Source of the DNA: Cupriavidus sp. U2
GTDB taxonomy: Bacteria > Pseudomonadota > Gammaproteobacteria > Burkholderiales > Burkholderiaceae
Direction: 5' to 3'
Length of the DNA: 64,000 nucleotides
Assembly (NCBI RefSeq): GCF_009663685.2
Contig: NZ_RCOG02000003.1
Coordinates: forward strand, 11,562-75,561
Under the pieces are notes generated by a model. It was not told the DNA's origin and did not search any database. It was given only the letters and a program-made list of their open reading frames with translations. The translations under genes and the position numbers were made by a program. This document shows positions 19,230 to 28,062 of this stretch, piece after piece. Numbering within the stretch: the first letter of the stretch is position 1; the number at the start of each line of letters is the position of its first letter.

Positions 19230-20498
19230 ATGCCGACCATGCCCGCCTACGCCACGCCGCTGATCTGGGCCGTTGCCATGCTGGCCACCCTGGGGGTGCT
19301 GTTCCGCCCGTTCCGGCTGCCGGAGCCATTCTGGGCCATGGCCGGCGCGCTGCTGCTTTGCGTGGCGGGCCTGCTGCCCTGGCGCGACGCGCTCGAAGCG
19401 GTGGCACGCGGCAACGACGTCTACCTGTTCCTGGCGGGGATGATGCTGATCTCCGAACTGGCGCGCAAGACCGGGCTGTTCGACCATGTCGCGGCCCTGG
19501 CCGTGCGCAGCGCCCGAGGGTCGGCGCGGCGCCTGTTCGTGCTGGTCTATGGCTTTGGCATCGCCGTGACGGCCTTCATGTCGAACGACGCCACGGCGGT
19601 AGTGCTGACACCCGCCGTGCTGGCCGCCACGCGCGCGGCACGCGTACGGCATCCCCTGCCCTACCTCTACGCCTGCGCGTTCATCGCCAACGCGGCAAGC
19701 TTCGTGCTGCCGATCTCGAACCCGGCCAACCTCGTGCTGTTCGGCGAACGCATGCCGCCGCTGCTGGGCTGGCTGGCGCGGTTCTCGCTGCCGTCTGCCG
19801 TGGCCATCGTCATGACGTTCGTGGCCCTGTACTGGACCCAGCGCGACGCGCTGGCCGAGCGCATTGCCGACGACGTGGAAACGCCGCCGCTGACCCTGCA
19901 GGCATGGCTGACCACGGCAGGCATCGTCCTGACCGGCGCGGCGCTGCTGACCGCGTCGCTGCGTGGCATGGACCTGGGCTGGCCCACGTTCATCGGCGGC
20001 GCCGCCACGCTGCTGGCCGTCTGCGCCACGCAGCCGCGCCTGCTGCGCCCGTCGCTGGCCGAGGTGTCCTGGGGCGTGCTGCCGATGGTGGCGGGGCTGT
20101 TCGTGCTGGTGGCCGGCCTGTCGCAGACCGGCCTCACGGCGCAATTGGCCGACTGGGTGCGCGAACTGTCCACGCGCCAGGGCACCGATGCGGTGGTCGG
20201 CGCCGGCATGGCGGGCGCCGCCGTGGGCATCGTCAGCAATATCGTCAACAACCTGCCGGCCGGGCTGTTTGCCGCGTCGGCGCTGGCCGCCGGCCACGCC
20301 TCGGAGACCGTGACGGCGGCCGTGCTGATTGGCGTCGACCTGGGGCCGAACCTGTCGGTCACCGGATCGCTGGCCACGCTGCTGTGGCTGACCGCCCTGC
20401 GCCGCGAGGGCCACGCGGTCAGTGCTGGCACATTCCTTAAAACGGGGGCGATCGTGATGCCGCTGGCCCTGCTGCCGGCGCTTGCCGTCCTGCGCTGA
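19230..20498 (+). CDS. ArsB/NhaD-type ion transporter
   Basis: This protein of about 422 residues has 11-12 membrane helices of the ion transporter superfamily. The motif FMSNDATAVVLTPAVLAA and its counterpart NIVNNLPAGLFAASALAA form the pseudo-symmetric pair typical of ArsB. NPANLVLFGE is also ArsB-like. The best assignment is an arsenite-type or related anion exporter. There is no arsR, arsC or arsA nearby, so a role in arsenic resistance is not shown. Starts are possible at 19164, 19230 and 19239; I prefer 19230 because the upstream residues look non-coding. Confidence 0.8.
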   Translation: MPTMPAYATPLIWAVAMLATLGVLFRPFRLPEPFWAMAGALLLCVAGLLPWRDALEAVARGNDVYLFLAGMMLISELARKTGLFDHVAALAVRSARGSARRLFVLVYGFGIAVTAFMSNDATAVVLTPAVLAATRAARVRHPLPYLYACAFIANAASFVLPISNPANLVLFGERMPPLLGWLARFSLPSAVAIVMTFVALYWTQRDALAERIADDVETPPLTLQAWLTTAGIVLTGAALLTASLRGMDLGWPTFIGGAATLLAVCATQPRLLRPSLAEVSWGVLPMVAGLFVLVAGLSQTGLTAQLADWVRELSTRQGTDAVVGAGMAGAAVGIVSNIVNNLPAGLFAASALAAGHASETVTAAVLIGVDLGPNLSVTGSLATLLWLTALRREGHAVSAGTFLKTGAIVMPLALLPALAVLR

Positions 20499-20575
20499 AT
20501 CCGCGCCGGCCGTTTTCGCTTATAGTGAAGCACCGCGCACCGCGCCCCTTTTCCGCCGATCTCCAGCGGCCGCAC

Positions 20576-21298
20576 ATGTCACACAAGGATCACCCCGTCG
20601 GGGCCAGGCACCCTGCCAATACACCGGTTTCCGACCGGATCCGGGCCCGCATCGCCGAGGCCGGCGAGCGTTTTCATGCCAATGACAACATCGCGCGCTT
20701 TCTGGAGCACGGCGAACTCGATGCCCTGCAGGCCGAGGTCGAAGCGCGCATGGAAGACGTGCTGCGCACGCTGGTGATCGACGTCGACCAGGATCACAAC
20801 ACCCGCGAGACGGCCCGACGCGTCGCCAAGATGTACCTGAAGGAGATCTTTGCCGGACGGTACGCCAAGGCGCCTGAAGTCACGGAATTCCCGAACGTCG
20901 AGCAGCTGAACGAGCTGATGATCGTGGGCCCGATCCGGGTGCGAAGCGCCTGCTCACATCATCTGTGCCCGATTATCGGCAGCCTTTGGGTGGGGGTCAT
21001 GCCGAACCGGCACTCGAACCTGATCGGCCTGTCCAAGTACGCCCGACTGGCCGAATGGATCATGTGCCGCCCGCAGATCCAGGAAGAGGCGGTGGCCCAG
21101 GTGGCGGACCTGCTCCAGGAAAAGATGAATCCCGATGGCCTGGCCATCGTGATGGAAGCCGAGCATTTCTGCATGCACTGGCGCGGGGTGCGCGACACCG
21201 ACGCCAAGATGACCAATAGCGTGATGCGCGGCTCGTTCCTGAAAGACGACAAGCTGCGCCGCGAATTCCTGACGCTGCTGAACCTGAACCGCCGCTGA
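20576..21298 (+). CDS. folE: GTP cyclohydrolase I
   Basis: This 240-residue enzyme converts GTP to 7,8-dihydroneopterin triphosphate, the first step of tetrahydrofolate synthesis. The zinc ligands C126 and H129 (ACSHHLCPI) and C199 (AEHFCMHWRGV) are all present. The CPIIGSLWVGVMPN segment differs from the E. coli type but keeps the fold. The start at the ATG at 20576 follows the family; the frame opens at 20525. The next gene, a BLUF photoreceptor, begins 27 bp downstream, so the two are probably one transcript. Confidence 0.93.
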   Translation: MSHKDHPVGARHPANTPVSDRIRARIAEAGERFHANDNIARFLEHGELDALQAEVEARMEDVLRTLVIDVDQDHNTRETARRVAKMYLKEIFAGRYAKAPEVTEFPNVEQLNELMIVGPIRVRSACSHHLCPIIGSLWVGVMPNRHSNLIGLSKYARLAEWIMCRPQIQEEAVAQVADLLQEKMNPDGLAIVMEAEHFCMHWRGVRDTDAKMTNSVMRGSFLKDDKLRREFLTLLNLNRR

Positions 21299-21325
21299 TC
21301 CGCCCCGCCACCGCAGGAGGCCCCC

Positions 21326-21769
21326 ATGCTAGTTCGTCTGCTCTACACCAGCCGCGCCAGGGAACCACTGGCCGCCGATGTGCTGGATGCCATCCTCGAA
21401 ACCAGCCTGGCGCACAACCCCCGCCACGGCATTACCGGTGTGCTGTGCCACAGCAACAGCATTTTCCTGCAGGCGCTGGAGGGCAGCCGCGAGGCGGTAT
21501 CCCGGCTTTACCTCAATATCGGCCAGGACAAGCGCCATCACGATGTGGTCCTGCTGCACTACGAGGAGATCGCCGAGCGGGCATTTTCCGGCTGGTCGAT
21601 GGGACGCGTGAATGCCGGAAAAATCAACGCCGCGACGCTGCTCAAGTATTCGGCACAGGGCGAACTGGACCCATACCGCATGCCTGGCACCGCATCGCTG
21701 GCCTTGCTCAGGGAACTGATTGCGGGCGCCTCCATCGTCGGACGCAGTCCGGATCGCGGACGAAGCTGA
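21326..21769 (+). CDS. BLUF-domain blue-light sensor
   Basis: This 147-residue protein is a stand-alone BLUF domain (residues 1-95) with a short helical tail. The residues of the flavin photocycle are present: Y7, N31, Q49 (FLQALEG), W90 and M92 (GWSMGRV). Short BLUF proteins bind FAD and signal to separate partners. The Shine-Dalgarno GGAGG lies 6-7 bp upstream. Co-location with folE, a pterin enzyme, is noted; a functional link is only a guess. Confidence 0.92.
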   Translation: MLVRLLYTSRAREPLAADVLDAILETSLAHNPRHGITGVLCHSNSIFLQALEGSREAVSRLYLNIGQDKRHHDVVLLHYEEIAERAFSGWSMGRVNAGKINAATLLKYSAQGELDPYRMPGTASLALLRELIAGASIVGRSPDRGRS

Positions 21770-21816
21770 GCCTTTGGCGTCTGCTGGTGAATGCGCGTCG
21801 CCGTTGGCAGATGGGC

Positions 21817-22068
21817 TCAGGCCGACAATTGCCCGAACAGCCCGCACTCCAGGTCGCTCTCCAGTTCTTCCACCCATGACGTGCCCGGCCCGGCATCGTA
21901 GACGCTTTCGGCGCCGGTCGCCTGCCTTCGCACCGTCACCTGGCGTGCCGCCGTGCCATTGACATCGGAAATGTCAAATTCCTGCAGGGCGAGACCGACC
22001 TGTCTGAACACGGCCTCGACCTCCTGCCGCTCCTGAGGGGGAAACTCGTCGAATTGACGCATCGTCAT
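21817..22068 (-). CDS. small acidic protein, function unknown
   Basis: This 83-residue protein begins MTMRQFDEFPPQERQEVEAV and ends DLECGLFGQLSA. It is acidic, mixed alpha/beta in prediction by eye, and matches no family I know. The Shine-Dalgarno GGAGG lies 8 bp before the ATG at 22068, which supports both the gene and the start over the longer frame to 22113. It is convergent with the BLUF gene. Confidence 0.6.
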   Translation of the reverse strand: MTMRQFDEFPPQERQEVEAVFRQVGLALQEFDISDVNGTAARQVTVRRQATGAESVYDAGPGTSWVEELESDLECGLFGQLSA

Positions 22069-22449
22069 GGCACACCTCCACGCGGGTATTTGCGCGCGGA
22101 CATAGCATGCCACTTTCCAATGCTGTATGTGATGCAGTGCGAAAGACCACGCGCACTTCGAATGTATTGAATCGCCAGCGTCACATGGGCCTGTTACACC
22201 TCGCGATGTGCGACGTGACGACTTCTCCCAAGCACCGGGACGGCTACGCCTTGCGTCCCATATGCACTTTAAGAACCCAGGATAAATAGTAATTCGACTA
22301 AAAAACTATATCTTGTTTTGCATTCGCATCATTCGTTCGTCTCGTGTATTTCCGCGCAATCGTCTTGAACAATTCCCTGATTTTTCAATGAAAAGTGATG
22401 GACTGTAATCGCAAGGACTCGTAGTGTCGATCTTCTTATCTCCATCCCT
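22069..22449. other. intergenic region, AT-richer right half
   Basis: No gene is supported. From about 22270 to 22449 the sequence is visibly AT-richer than its surroundings. It probably holds the promoter of the unknown gene starting at 22450. A 60-codon open frame at 22107-22289 has no ribosome-binding site or family features. Confidence 0.4.
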
Positions 22450-23397
22450 ATGGAAACGACAATGCGGAAGAAGACCACACACGAGACGGAAGACGAGCAA
22501 CGGCGTCAGACCATCTTCCATACTGCACAGGCGCAAGCGAACGCCCTGCATGGCATGTACCGGGACACGCTTGCCACCTTCACCGCCACACCTTCGGCCG
22601 TTCCCGTCCCGCGGGCCGCGCGTGCGATATTCTGGCTGGGCCGGCTCAGGCAATGGCGCGCGATCGACCTGGACAATGGCGATACCTGCGCCACGCCGAA
22701 CTGGCTGTCACTGCAGCTGGGCGTTGTGGAATCGCTGTCCGGCACGCATGCGCTGGCCCTGCACAAGGAGCAATGGAGCGGCCCGACACGCCGACAGACC
22801 TACGAGCGCGACATGTCCCAGCAGATCGCCATGCTGCTGGCGCTCGACTGGAAGGAACTCGGCACCTTCTGCCTGGACGCCTGGTTCGGCATCGACAGCG
22901 ACCTGGCGGCACTGCACCCGATGAATGGCATGACCGGGATGATCGTGAACATCGCCGGGCAGGCGCTGGGCGTCAGCGTTCCGCAAACCGTCTTCCACAA
23001 GAGCGACGCGCTGCTGGCCCGCATCGTCGAACGCTGGCAGGCCGACGACGAGACCTTCATGCCGCTGGCGTTCGAACTGGCCGACCGTCACCTCATGCAA
23101 TGCCGGCTGGATACCGATCACTCGCTATTTGATTTCGATCATCCGGTCGAGCAGACGATTCCAGTCGAGCTTCTTATGCTGATGCGCTTGCGCGGATCGA
23201 ACCACCTTCCCGAATACCTGACGAAACACCCGGCGCTGTCGCACCCCGCCGCCATGCTGTTGAAAGGGGGGCCACCGGTCCAGTCCCAACGCTGCGCGGG
23301 CTTCGTCGAACGCGTCAGCAGGCTGCTGCCGCAGTACCGGGCATTTACCGACGCCATCGACAGGCAGGTAAAAATACTGTCAGAGACGCGTTCGTAA
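22450..23397 (+). CDS. hypothetical protein (315 aa)
   Basis: A 315-residue soluble protein with no family that I recognise. It has a charged N terminus (RKKTTHETEDEQRRQ), many tryptophans in the middle (LGRLRQWRAIDL, LDWKELGTF) and a helical Leu-rich C-terminal half. No signal peptide or membrane segment. Two starts are possible: the ATG at 22450 and the ATG at 22462, the latter with a weak GGAA upstream. It precedes a NarL-type regulator by 340 bp on the same strand; whether they are linked is unknown. Confidence 0.65.
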   Translation: METTMRKKTTHETEDEQRRQTIFHTAQAQANALHGMYRDTLATFTATPSAVPVPRAARAIFWLGRLRQWRAIDLDNGDTCATPNWLSLQLGVVESLSGTHALALHKEQWSGPTRRQTYERDMSQQIAMLLALDWKELGTFCLDAWFGIDSDLAALHPMNGMTGMIVNIAGQALGVSVPQTVFHKSDALLARIVERWQADDETFMPLAFELADRHLMQCRLDTDHSLFDFDHPVEQTIPVELLMLMRLRGSNHLPEYLTKHPALSHPAAMLLKGGPPVQSQRCAGFVERVSRLLPQYRAFTDAIDRQVKILSETRS

Positions 23398-23737
23398 TGG
23401 TCATGCCAACAATCTAGTTGAATGACTATTTCTTGATCGGTCCGCAAGCGCCAAAATGCGACCGATCCGATGCATGGTTCGACGGACCGGCACATCGTCC
23501 ATGCATGGCCAACGCGGCCTGGAAACGCCGCGTTATTGCCCTCCATCCTGTCTTCCAATGCTGAAATCCGACGAGAATTTTCTATGTAATTGAAATCTGA
23601 CAATGCGCAATTCGTCTTGTCATAGAAATGTGATTTTCGGGAACGGATGGAGTATTTTTCCTATGCTTGAAAAAGCACCAAAACGAGTCGCGATTCCTAC
23701 TGGACGCGTCATCTGTCTGCGAAAAGGACTTTGAGGC
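23398..23737. other. intergenic region with inverted repeats
   Basis: No gene is supported. AACGCGGC (23511-23518) and GCCGCGTT (23527-23534) form a perfect 8-bp stem, possibly the terminator of the upstream unknown gene. ATGCATGG occurs near 23470 and again near 23501 as part of a looser symmetry. The last 130 bp are AT-richer and likely hold the promoter for the response regulator. Confidence 0.4.
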
Positions 23738-24382
23738 ATGCCTGCAAAAACCATTCGGGTCGCTCTGGCTGACGACCATCCCCTTGTCGTCACGGCCCTG
23801 CGCGACTGCCTGCAGCGCACACCGGGCTTCCAGGTGAAATGTGAATGCACGAACGGCAGCGAGCTGGTCGGCGCCCTGGCCCAGAACCCGGTGGATGTCG
23901 CCGTCACCGACTTCAGCATGGGGCATGGCGATACGTCACTGGACGGCTTCAACCTGCTGCGCAGGCTGGGGCGCCTCTATCCGGAAACGCGCATTGTCAT
24001 TGTCAGTGCGCAAACAAACCCCGGTGTTGTCATCCGCGCCATGAAGCTTGGCGCCCGCGCGTTCGTCAGCAAGGAAGACGAACTCGACGAGATCGTCCGT
24101 GCCTGCATCCATGTGACCGTCAGCAACGGCAATTTCTATTCGCCTTCCATCCGCGCCGTGCTCGACAGCGTTGCCTCGGCCGCGCCGGCCACAGAACTGA
24201 CGCTGCGCGAACTCGAGGTGGTGCGGCTGTATGCGCAGGGCTTCCAGCTCAACGAGATCGCCAGCAAGCTGGGCCGGTCGGTCAGTACGATTTCCAGCCA
24301 GAAGACCGTGGCCATGCGCAAGCTCAACGTCCAGACCAATACGGATCTGATTCGCTACGCCTACGAGAACGGGCTGATCTGA
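23738..24382 (+). CDS. NarL/BvgA-type response regulator
   Basis: This 214-residue regulator has a receiver domain (about 6-125) with the acidic pair D12-D13, phosphoacceptor D58 (AVTDFSMG) and a conserved Lys in VSKEDE. A LuxR-type helix-turn-helix follows (about 148-212: LTLRELEVVRLYAQG, then SVSTISSQKTVAMRKL). The layout is that of RcsB/BvgA/EvgA. A hybrid kinase gene begins 9 bp downstream, so this is a two-component pair in one operon. The Shine-Dalgarno AAGGA lies before the ATG. Confidence 0.9.
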   Translation: MPAKTIRVALADDHPLVVTALRDCLQRTPGFQVKCECTNGSELVGALAQNPVDVAVTDFSMGHGDTSLDGFNLLRRLGRLYPETRIVIVSAQTNPGVVIRAMKLGARAFVSKEDELDEIVRACIHVTVSNGNFYSPSIRAVLDSVASAAPATELTLRELEVVRLYAQGFQLNEIASKLGRSVSTISSQKTVAMRKLNVQTNTDLIRYAYENGLI

Positions 24383-24391
24383 GCTTTCGTC

Positions 24392-27300
24392 ATGCAGCAG
24401 ATACTGGATCGTACCCAGGAGTCCCTGGCGCAGTCGTTTGCCGCCCTCGCGCATAACGCGCGGCGCCAGCAACAACTCTATTACGCCACCGTCGGGCTGC
24501 TGATCGCCATCGTCATCGTGTCCGGGCTGTTGCTGGCCGGACTGGCGGCCGCGCGTCATCTCGATGCTCGCCGCAGCCATGTCGCGCAATATGTCAGCGG
24601 CATCTCCGTGAAGCTGCAGAGCCAGACGTCGTTCCTGCGCCGTACGGCACTGACTGTCGACTACTATCTCGCCGCATCCAGCGATGCGCCGCCCGACCCC
24701 GAACTGCTTGCGCAGGTCCGCCGTACCGGTGCGGCGCGGTCGTCCGATGGGAAGTATGTGCTGCTGGTGACCAACGCCGCGCGCGAGGCCTGGGCGAACA
24801 CGCTGCCGCACAGGATCTGGCAACTGCAGCAGATCGCCACGGCCACGCTCACTACCAGCATGTCATTCGGGCTCGACATGCAGGCGTACGTGGTCGCGCC
24901 CGATGCGTCGTTCGCCATCCTGGTGTCTCCGGGGGGTATCCCCCCCAACACGCACATCGATGCCGCGCTCGTGACCCGCCTGCGAGACGACCTTGCGCGC
25001 GGCGTCGCCAGCCATGGCGCGGGTCCGGACCTGACGGCGCCGCATTGGGTCGGACCCGTCAGCGACCCGATTCTTCGCACGCGCGCCATGATTGCGACCC
25101 TGGACGCGCGAGCCACGGACGGGAGCGGGCACGCCATCCTTGTTGCGGCGAGCATTCCGGCCCGGTCATTTCTCGCCGGCCTTGCACGCCCTCCCGATCC
25201 CGCCACGCTCTGGCTGGTGAATCGCGACAACGCCAGTATCGACGTATCCCCGGATGCCGATACCTCGCTGTCCGACCAAATCCTGCAGCATGCCAGAAGC
25301 CTTCCCCTCGACACCCCAACCCCGACACGCTATGGGCTGCTGCTGGTGCAGCCGCTGGACCCCGCATTCGGCACACTGATCTACCAGCTCTCGTACGGCA
25401 CGCTGCTGAATGCGATCGCGACCGAACTGTTTGCCATGCTCGGCGCCGGGCTGCTGCTGATCCTTGGCATCGTGCTGACCGCGCGCTACTGGGACATCCA
25501 TCTTCTGCGCCGCAGCCACGCCGAAGCCGCGCGTTCGCTCGAAAACGAGACCATCAACCATATTCTGGTCAGTGCCACGCCGATCGGGCTGTGCATCGTG
25601 CGCCAGCATGACGAGACGATCCTGACGTCGAACGCCGTCGCCGACTCGCTACTCGGCTGCACCCAGGGCGCTCGCATGCCGGCGTCCATCATGGACGCGC
25701 TGCGCAATCAGGGCGCCTCGTCCGGCCAGACCCGGCTCGCCTCGATCGTCCAGGTGACAGTGCCCGCCGCAGCGACGGCGGGAGCAGGCACGCCGGCATC
25801 GCCGGTTCAGGAAGCTTCCCCGGGGGCACAACGGCAGTTTTTGCAGGTGACCTGCGCGCCGGCCAGATATCGCGACGAATCGGTACTGTTCTGCGCGGTC
25901 CAGGACATCACGGCACAGCACCAGCTTGAACTGCAGTTGCGAGAGGCGCGCGAGACGGCCGAAGCGATGATGCGCGCGCGGTCGAACTTCTTTGCCTCGA
26001 TGAGCCACGAGATCCGGACGCCATTGAACGCATTGCTCGGCAATCTGGAGCTATTGGCACGTACGGACGGGCTGGAAGCCCAGGCGCCACGGCTTCGGGC
26101 GCTACAACTGGCATCGGAGGGGCTTCAGCGGATCGTCAACGACATTCTCGACTTTTCAAAGATCGACGCCGGCGAAATGAAACTGGTTGCCGAACCGTTC
26201 CGGCCGATTGACGATCTCGAAAGCCTGTCGATGTCCTATGCGCCGATGGCGCAGGGCAAGCCGATCCGCTTCTACGTGCATCTCTCGCCAACGCTGGACA
26301 CCGTGCTGACCGGCGACCGGACCCGCATTGCCCAGGTCATCAACAACCTGCTCAGCAATGCCTTCAAGTTCACCCTGTGCGGCAAAGTGACGCTCAGCGC
26401 CGAGGTCACCACCGACACGCAGGATCGCAGCCTACTGGTCTGCCGCGTGCGAGACTCGGGCATCGGCATGCCGCCCGCACTGGTCGCGCGCATTTTCCAC
26501 CCGTTCGTCCAGGGAGAAGCCAGTACATCGGCCCGATATGGCGGTACCGGACTTGGGCTGTCGATCTGCGCCAGGCTGACCGAACTGATGAACGGACATA
26601 TCACGGTGGAAAGCGTCGAAGGTGTCGGCAGCGCGTTCACCGTGGTGGTGCCACTGGGCGCCACGGCCACGAAGACCGCACCGCCCGACCCGGTGACGCG
26701 CGGCACGCGGGCGATGATTCTTTGCCAGGAATCGGATTCGGGTGCCATGCTGCAGGCCTGGCTGGAACGCGCGGGTTGGCGGTGCGACGTGTTCCGTCAA
26801 CTCGGCGCCGCCCAGGCGTGGCTACGGGCCAATCGACCCCATATTTTCGTGGTAACCGGCGAATACGGGCTCGATACCGTGGCGGACCTTCGGCAGTTGC
26901 ACCCGGCCAACGTGGTGTGGGTGACGCGGGACGGCCCGGAGCACCCTGCCGACCGCGGCCACGGAGTATTCGAGGTTTCGACATTCAGCCACAATGCCAT
27001 CCTGGCAGGCACACTGGCCGCTCTGGACGCGGAACCGGCTGACGCCGCCGACGCCACGGACGCCGCCGCCAGCGCAGACGACAGCCTGGACAACGCGCAC
27101 CGCGACGGGGAAATCGGCCCGACTCGCCCCGATGCGGCGTCCGCCGGTGGCGACTTGCCACGCCCCACGATTCTGGTTGCCGAGGACAACGCGCTGAACC
27201 AGGCGCTGATCGCCGAACAACTGGTTGCCCTCGGATGGGACCCGATTGTGGTTGGCGACGGGCGTCAGGCACTGTCCGCCTTCGAGCATGGTCACTTCGA

Positions 27301-27883
27301 TGCCGTCCTGACCGACGTCCATATGCCGGTCATGGACGGCTATGAATTGCTTGCCGCGATCCGCGCCATCGATCCAGTCGTGCCGGTCCTGGCGTTCAGC
27401 GCGGTCACGCACACGGAACAGGCGGGGGCGTGGAGGAACCGGGGATTCACCGGCCATATCGCCAAGCCAGCGTCATTGAAGGCGCTCGAACAGGCGCTGC
27501 AAGCCATCCCGGGCAACCAGGCCGCAGACCATCCCAACGCGCACGACGCCCTACCGGCAAGCGGCCAGCAGGACAACCCGCCAATTCCATCCACCGAAAT
27601 TGCGCGCTACAAGAGCATGCTGCTCGAACACTTGAAGGACGACGGCCCGGAGCTGGCAGCCATCCTGCTGCGTCATGACCCGGTGGCGCTCCGCCATTGG
27701 GCGCATCGGTCGGCCGGTGCCTTTCTTGTGATCGATGCGCAGAACATGGTGCAACTGTGCCGCCAGGTGGAATCGCTTTGCAGCAAGGCCAGCGGGTGGA
27801 CACCGGCCATCGCCGCCGCCGGCACTGCGCTGCATGAAGCCGTGCGCACGTTCCGCGACGAGACCGCCGGGCTGGATGCCTGA
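24392..27883 (+). CDS. BvgS-like hybrid sensor histidine kinase
   Basis: This 1163-residue protein has two membrane helices (about 32-53 and 345-365) enclosing a periplasmic sensor of about 290 residues. A PAS-like segment (about 385-510) follows. The HisKA domain has H539 (SMSHEIRTPLN) and the ATPase domain runs from about 650 to 770 (NNLLSNAFKF, DSGIGMPP, GGTGLGLSI). A first receiver-like region (about 770-885) lacks the usual acidic pocket. A true receiver has D975 (VLTDVHMPVMDG), and the C-terminal Hpt-like domain has H1105 (HWAHRSAG). A phosphorelay H539-D975-H1105-regulator D58 is the natural reading. The sensed signal is unknown. Confidence 0.88.
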   Translation: MQQILDRTQESLAQSFAALAHNARRQQQLYYATVGLLIAIVIVSGLLLAGLAAARHLDARRSHVAQYVSGISVKLQSQTSFLRRTALTVDYYLAASSDAPPDPELLAQVRRTGAARSSDGKYVLLVTNAAREAWANTLPHRIWQLQQIATATLTTSMSFGLDMQAYVVAPDASFAILVSPGGIPPNTHIDAALVTRLRDDLARGVASHGAGPDLTAPHWVGPVSDPILRTRAMIATLDARATDGSGHAILVAASIPARSFLAGLARPPDPATLWLVNRDNASIDVSPDADTSLSDQILQHARSLPLDTPTPTRYGLLLVQPLDPAFGTLIYQLSYGTLLNAIATELFAMLGAGLLLILGIVLTARYWDIHLLRRSHAEAARSLENETINHILVSATPIGLCIVRQHDETILTSNAVADSLLGCTQGARMPASIMDALRNQGASSGQTRLASIVQVTVPAAATAGAGTPASPVQEASPGAQRQFLQVTCAPARYRDESVLFCAVQDITAQHQLELQLREARETAEAMMRARSNFFASMSHEIRTPLNALLGNLELLARTDGLEAQAPRLRALQLASEGLQRIVNDILDFSKIDAGEMKLVAEPFRPIDDLESLSMSYAPMAQGKPIRFYVHLSPTLDTVLTGDRTRIAQVINNLLSNAFKFTLCGKVTLSAEVTTDTQDRSLLVCRVRDSGIGMPPALVARIFHPFVQGEASTSARYGGTGLGLSICARLTELMNGHITVESVEGVGSAFTVVVPLGATATKTAPPDPVTRGTRAMILCQESDSGAMLQAWLERAGWRCDVFRQLGAAQAWLRANRPHIFVVTGEYGLDTVADLRQLHPANVVWVTRDGPEHPADRGHGVFEVSTFSHNAILAGTLAALDAEPADAADATDAAASADDSLDNAHRDGEIGPTRPDAASAGGDLPRPTILVAEDNALNQALIAEQLVALGWDPIVVGDGRQALSAFEHGHFDAVLTDVHMPVMDGYELLAAIRAIDPVVPVLAFSAVTHTEQAGAWRNRGFTGHIAKPASLKALEQALQAIPGNQAADHPNAHDALPASGQQDNPPIPSTEIARYKSMLLEHLKDDGPELAAILLRHDPVALRHWAHRSAGAFLVIDAQNMVQLCRQVESLCSKASGWTPAIAAAGTALHEAVRTFRDETAGLDA

Positions 27884-28062
27884 CCTGTCTGCACAAGGCA
27901 GCGCTGCCGTGCGAACACACCACACATGCATCGGGAAAGGATTGCCGTCGTTGCATGGCTTGTGCGGGCGGACCATAATGGCGCGTCCGAGCGCGCCGTC
28001 GCGGTATTCCACTGCGTGTTCAGGGCTTTCCAAGAACAGCGCAAGCCGTCCGTCCTCTCCCG

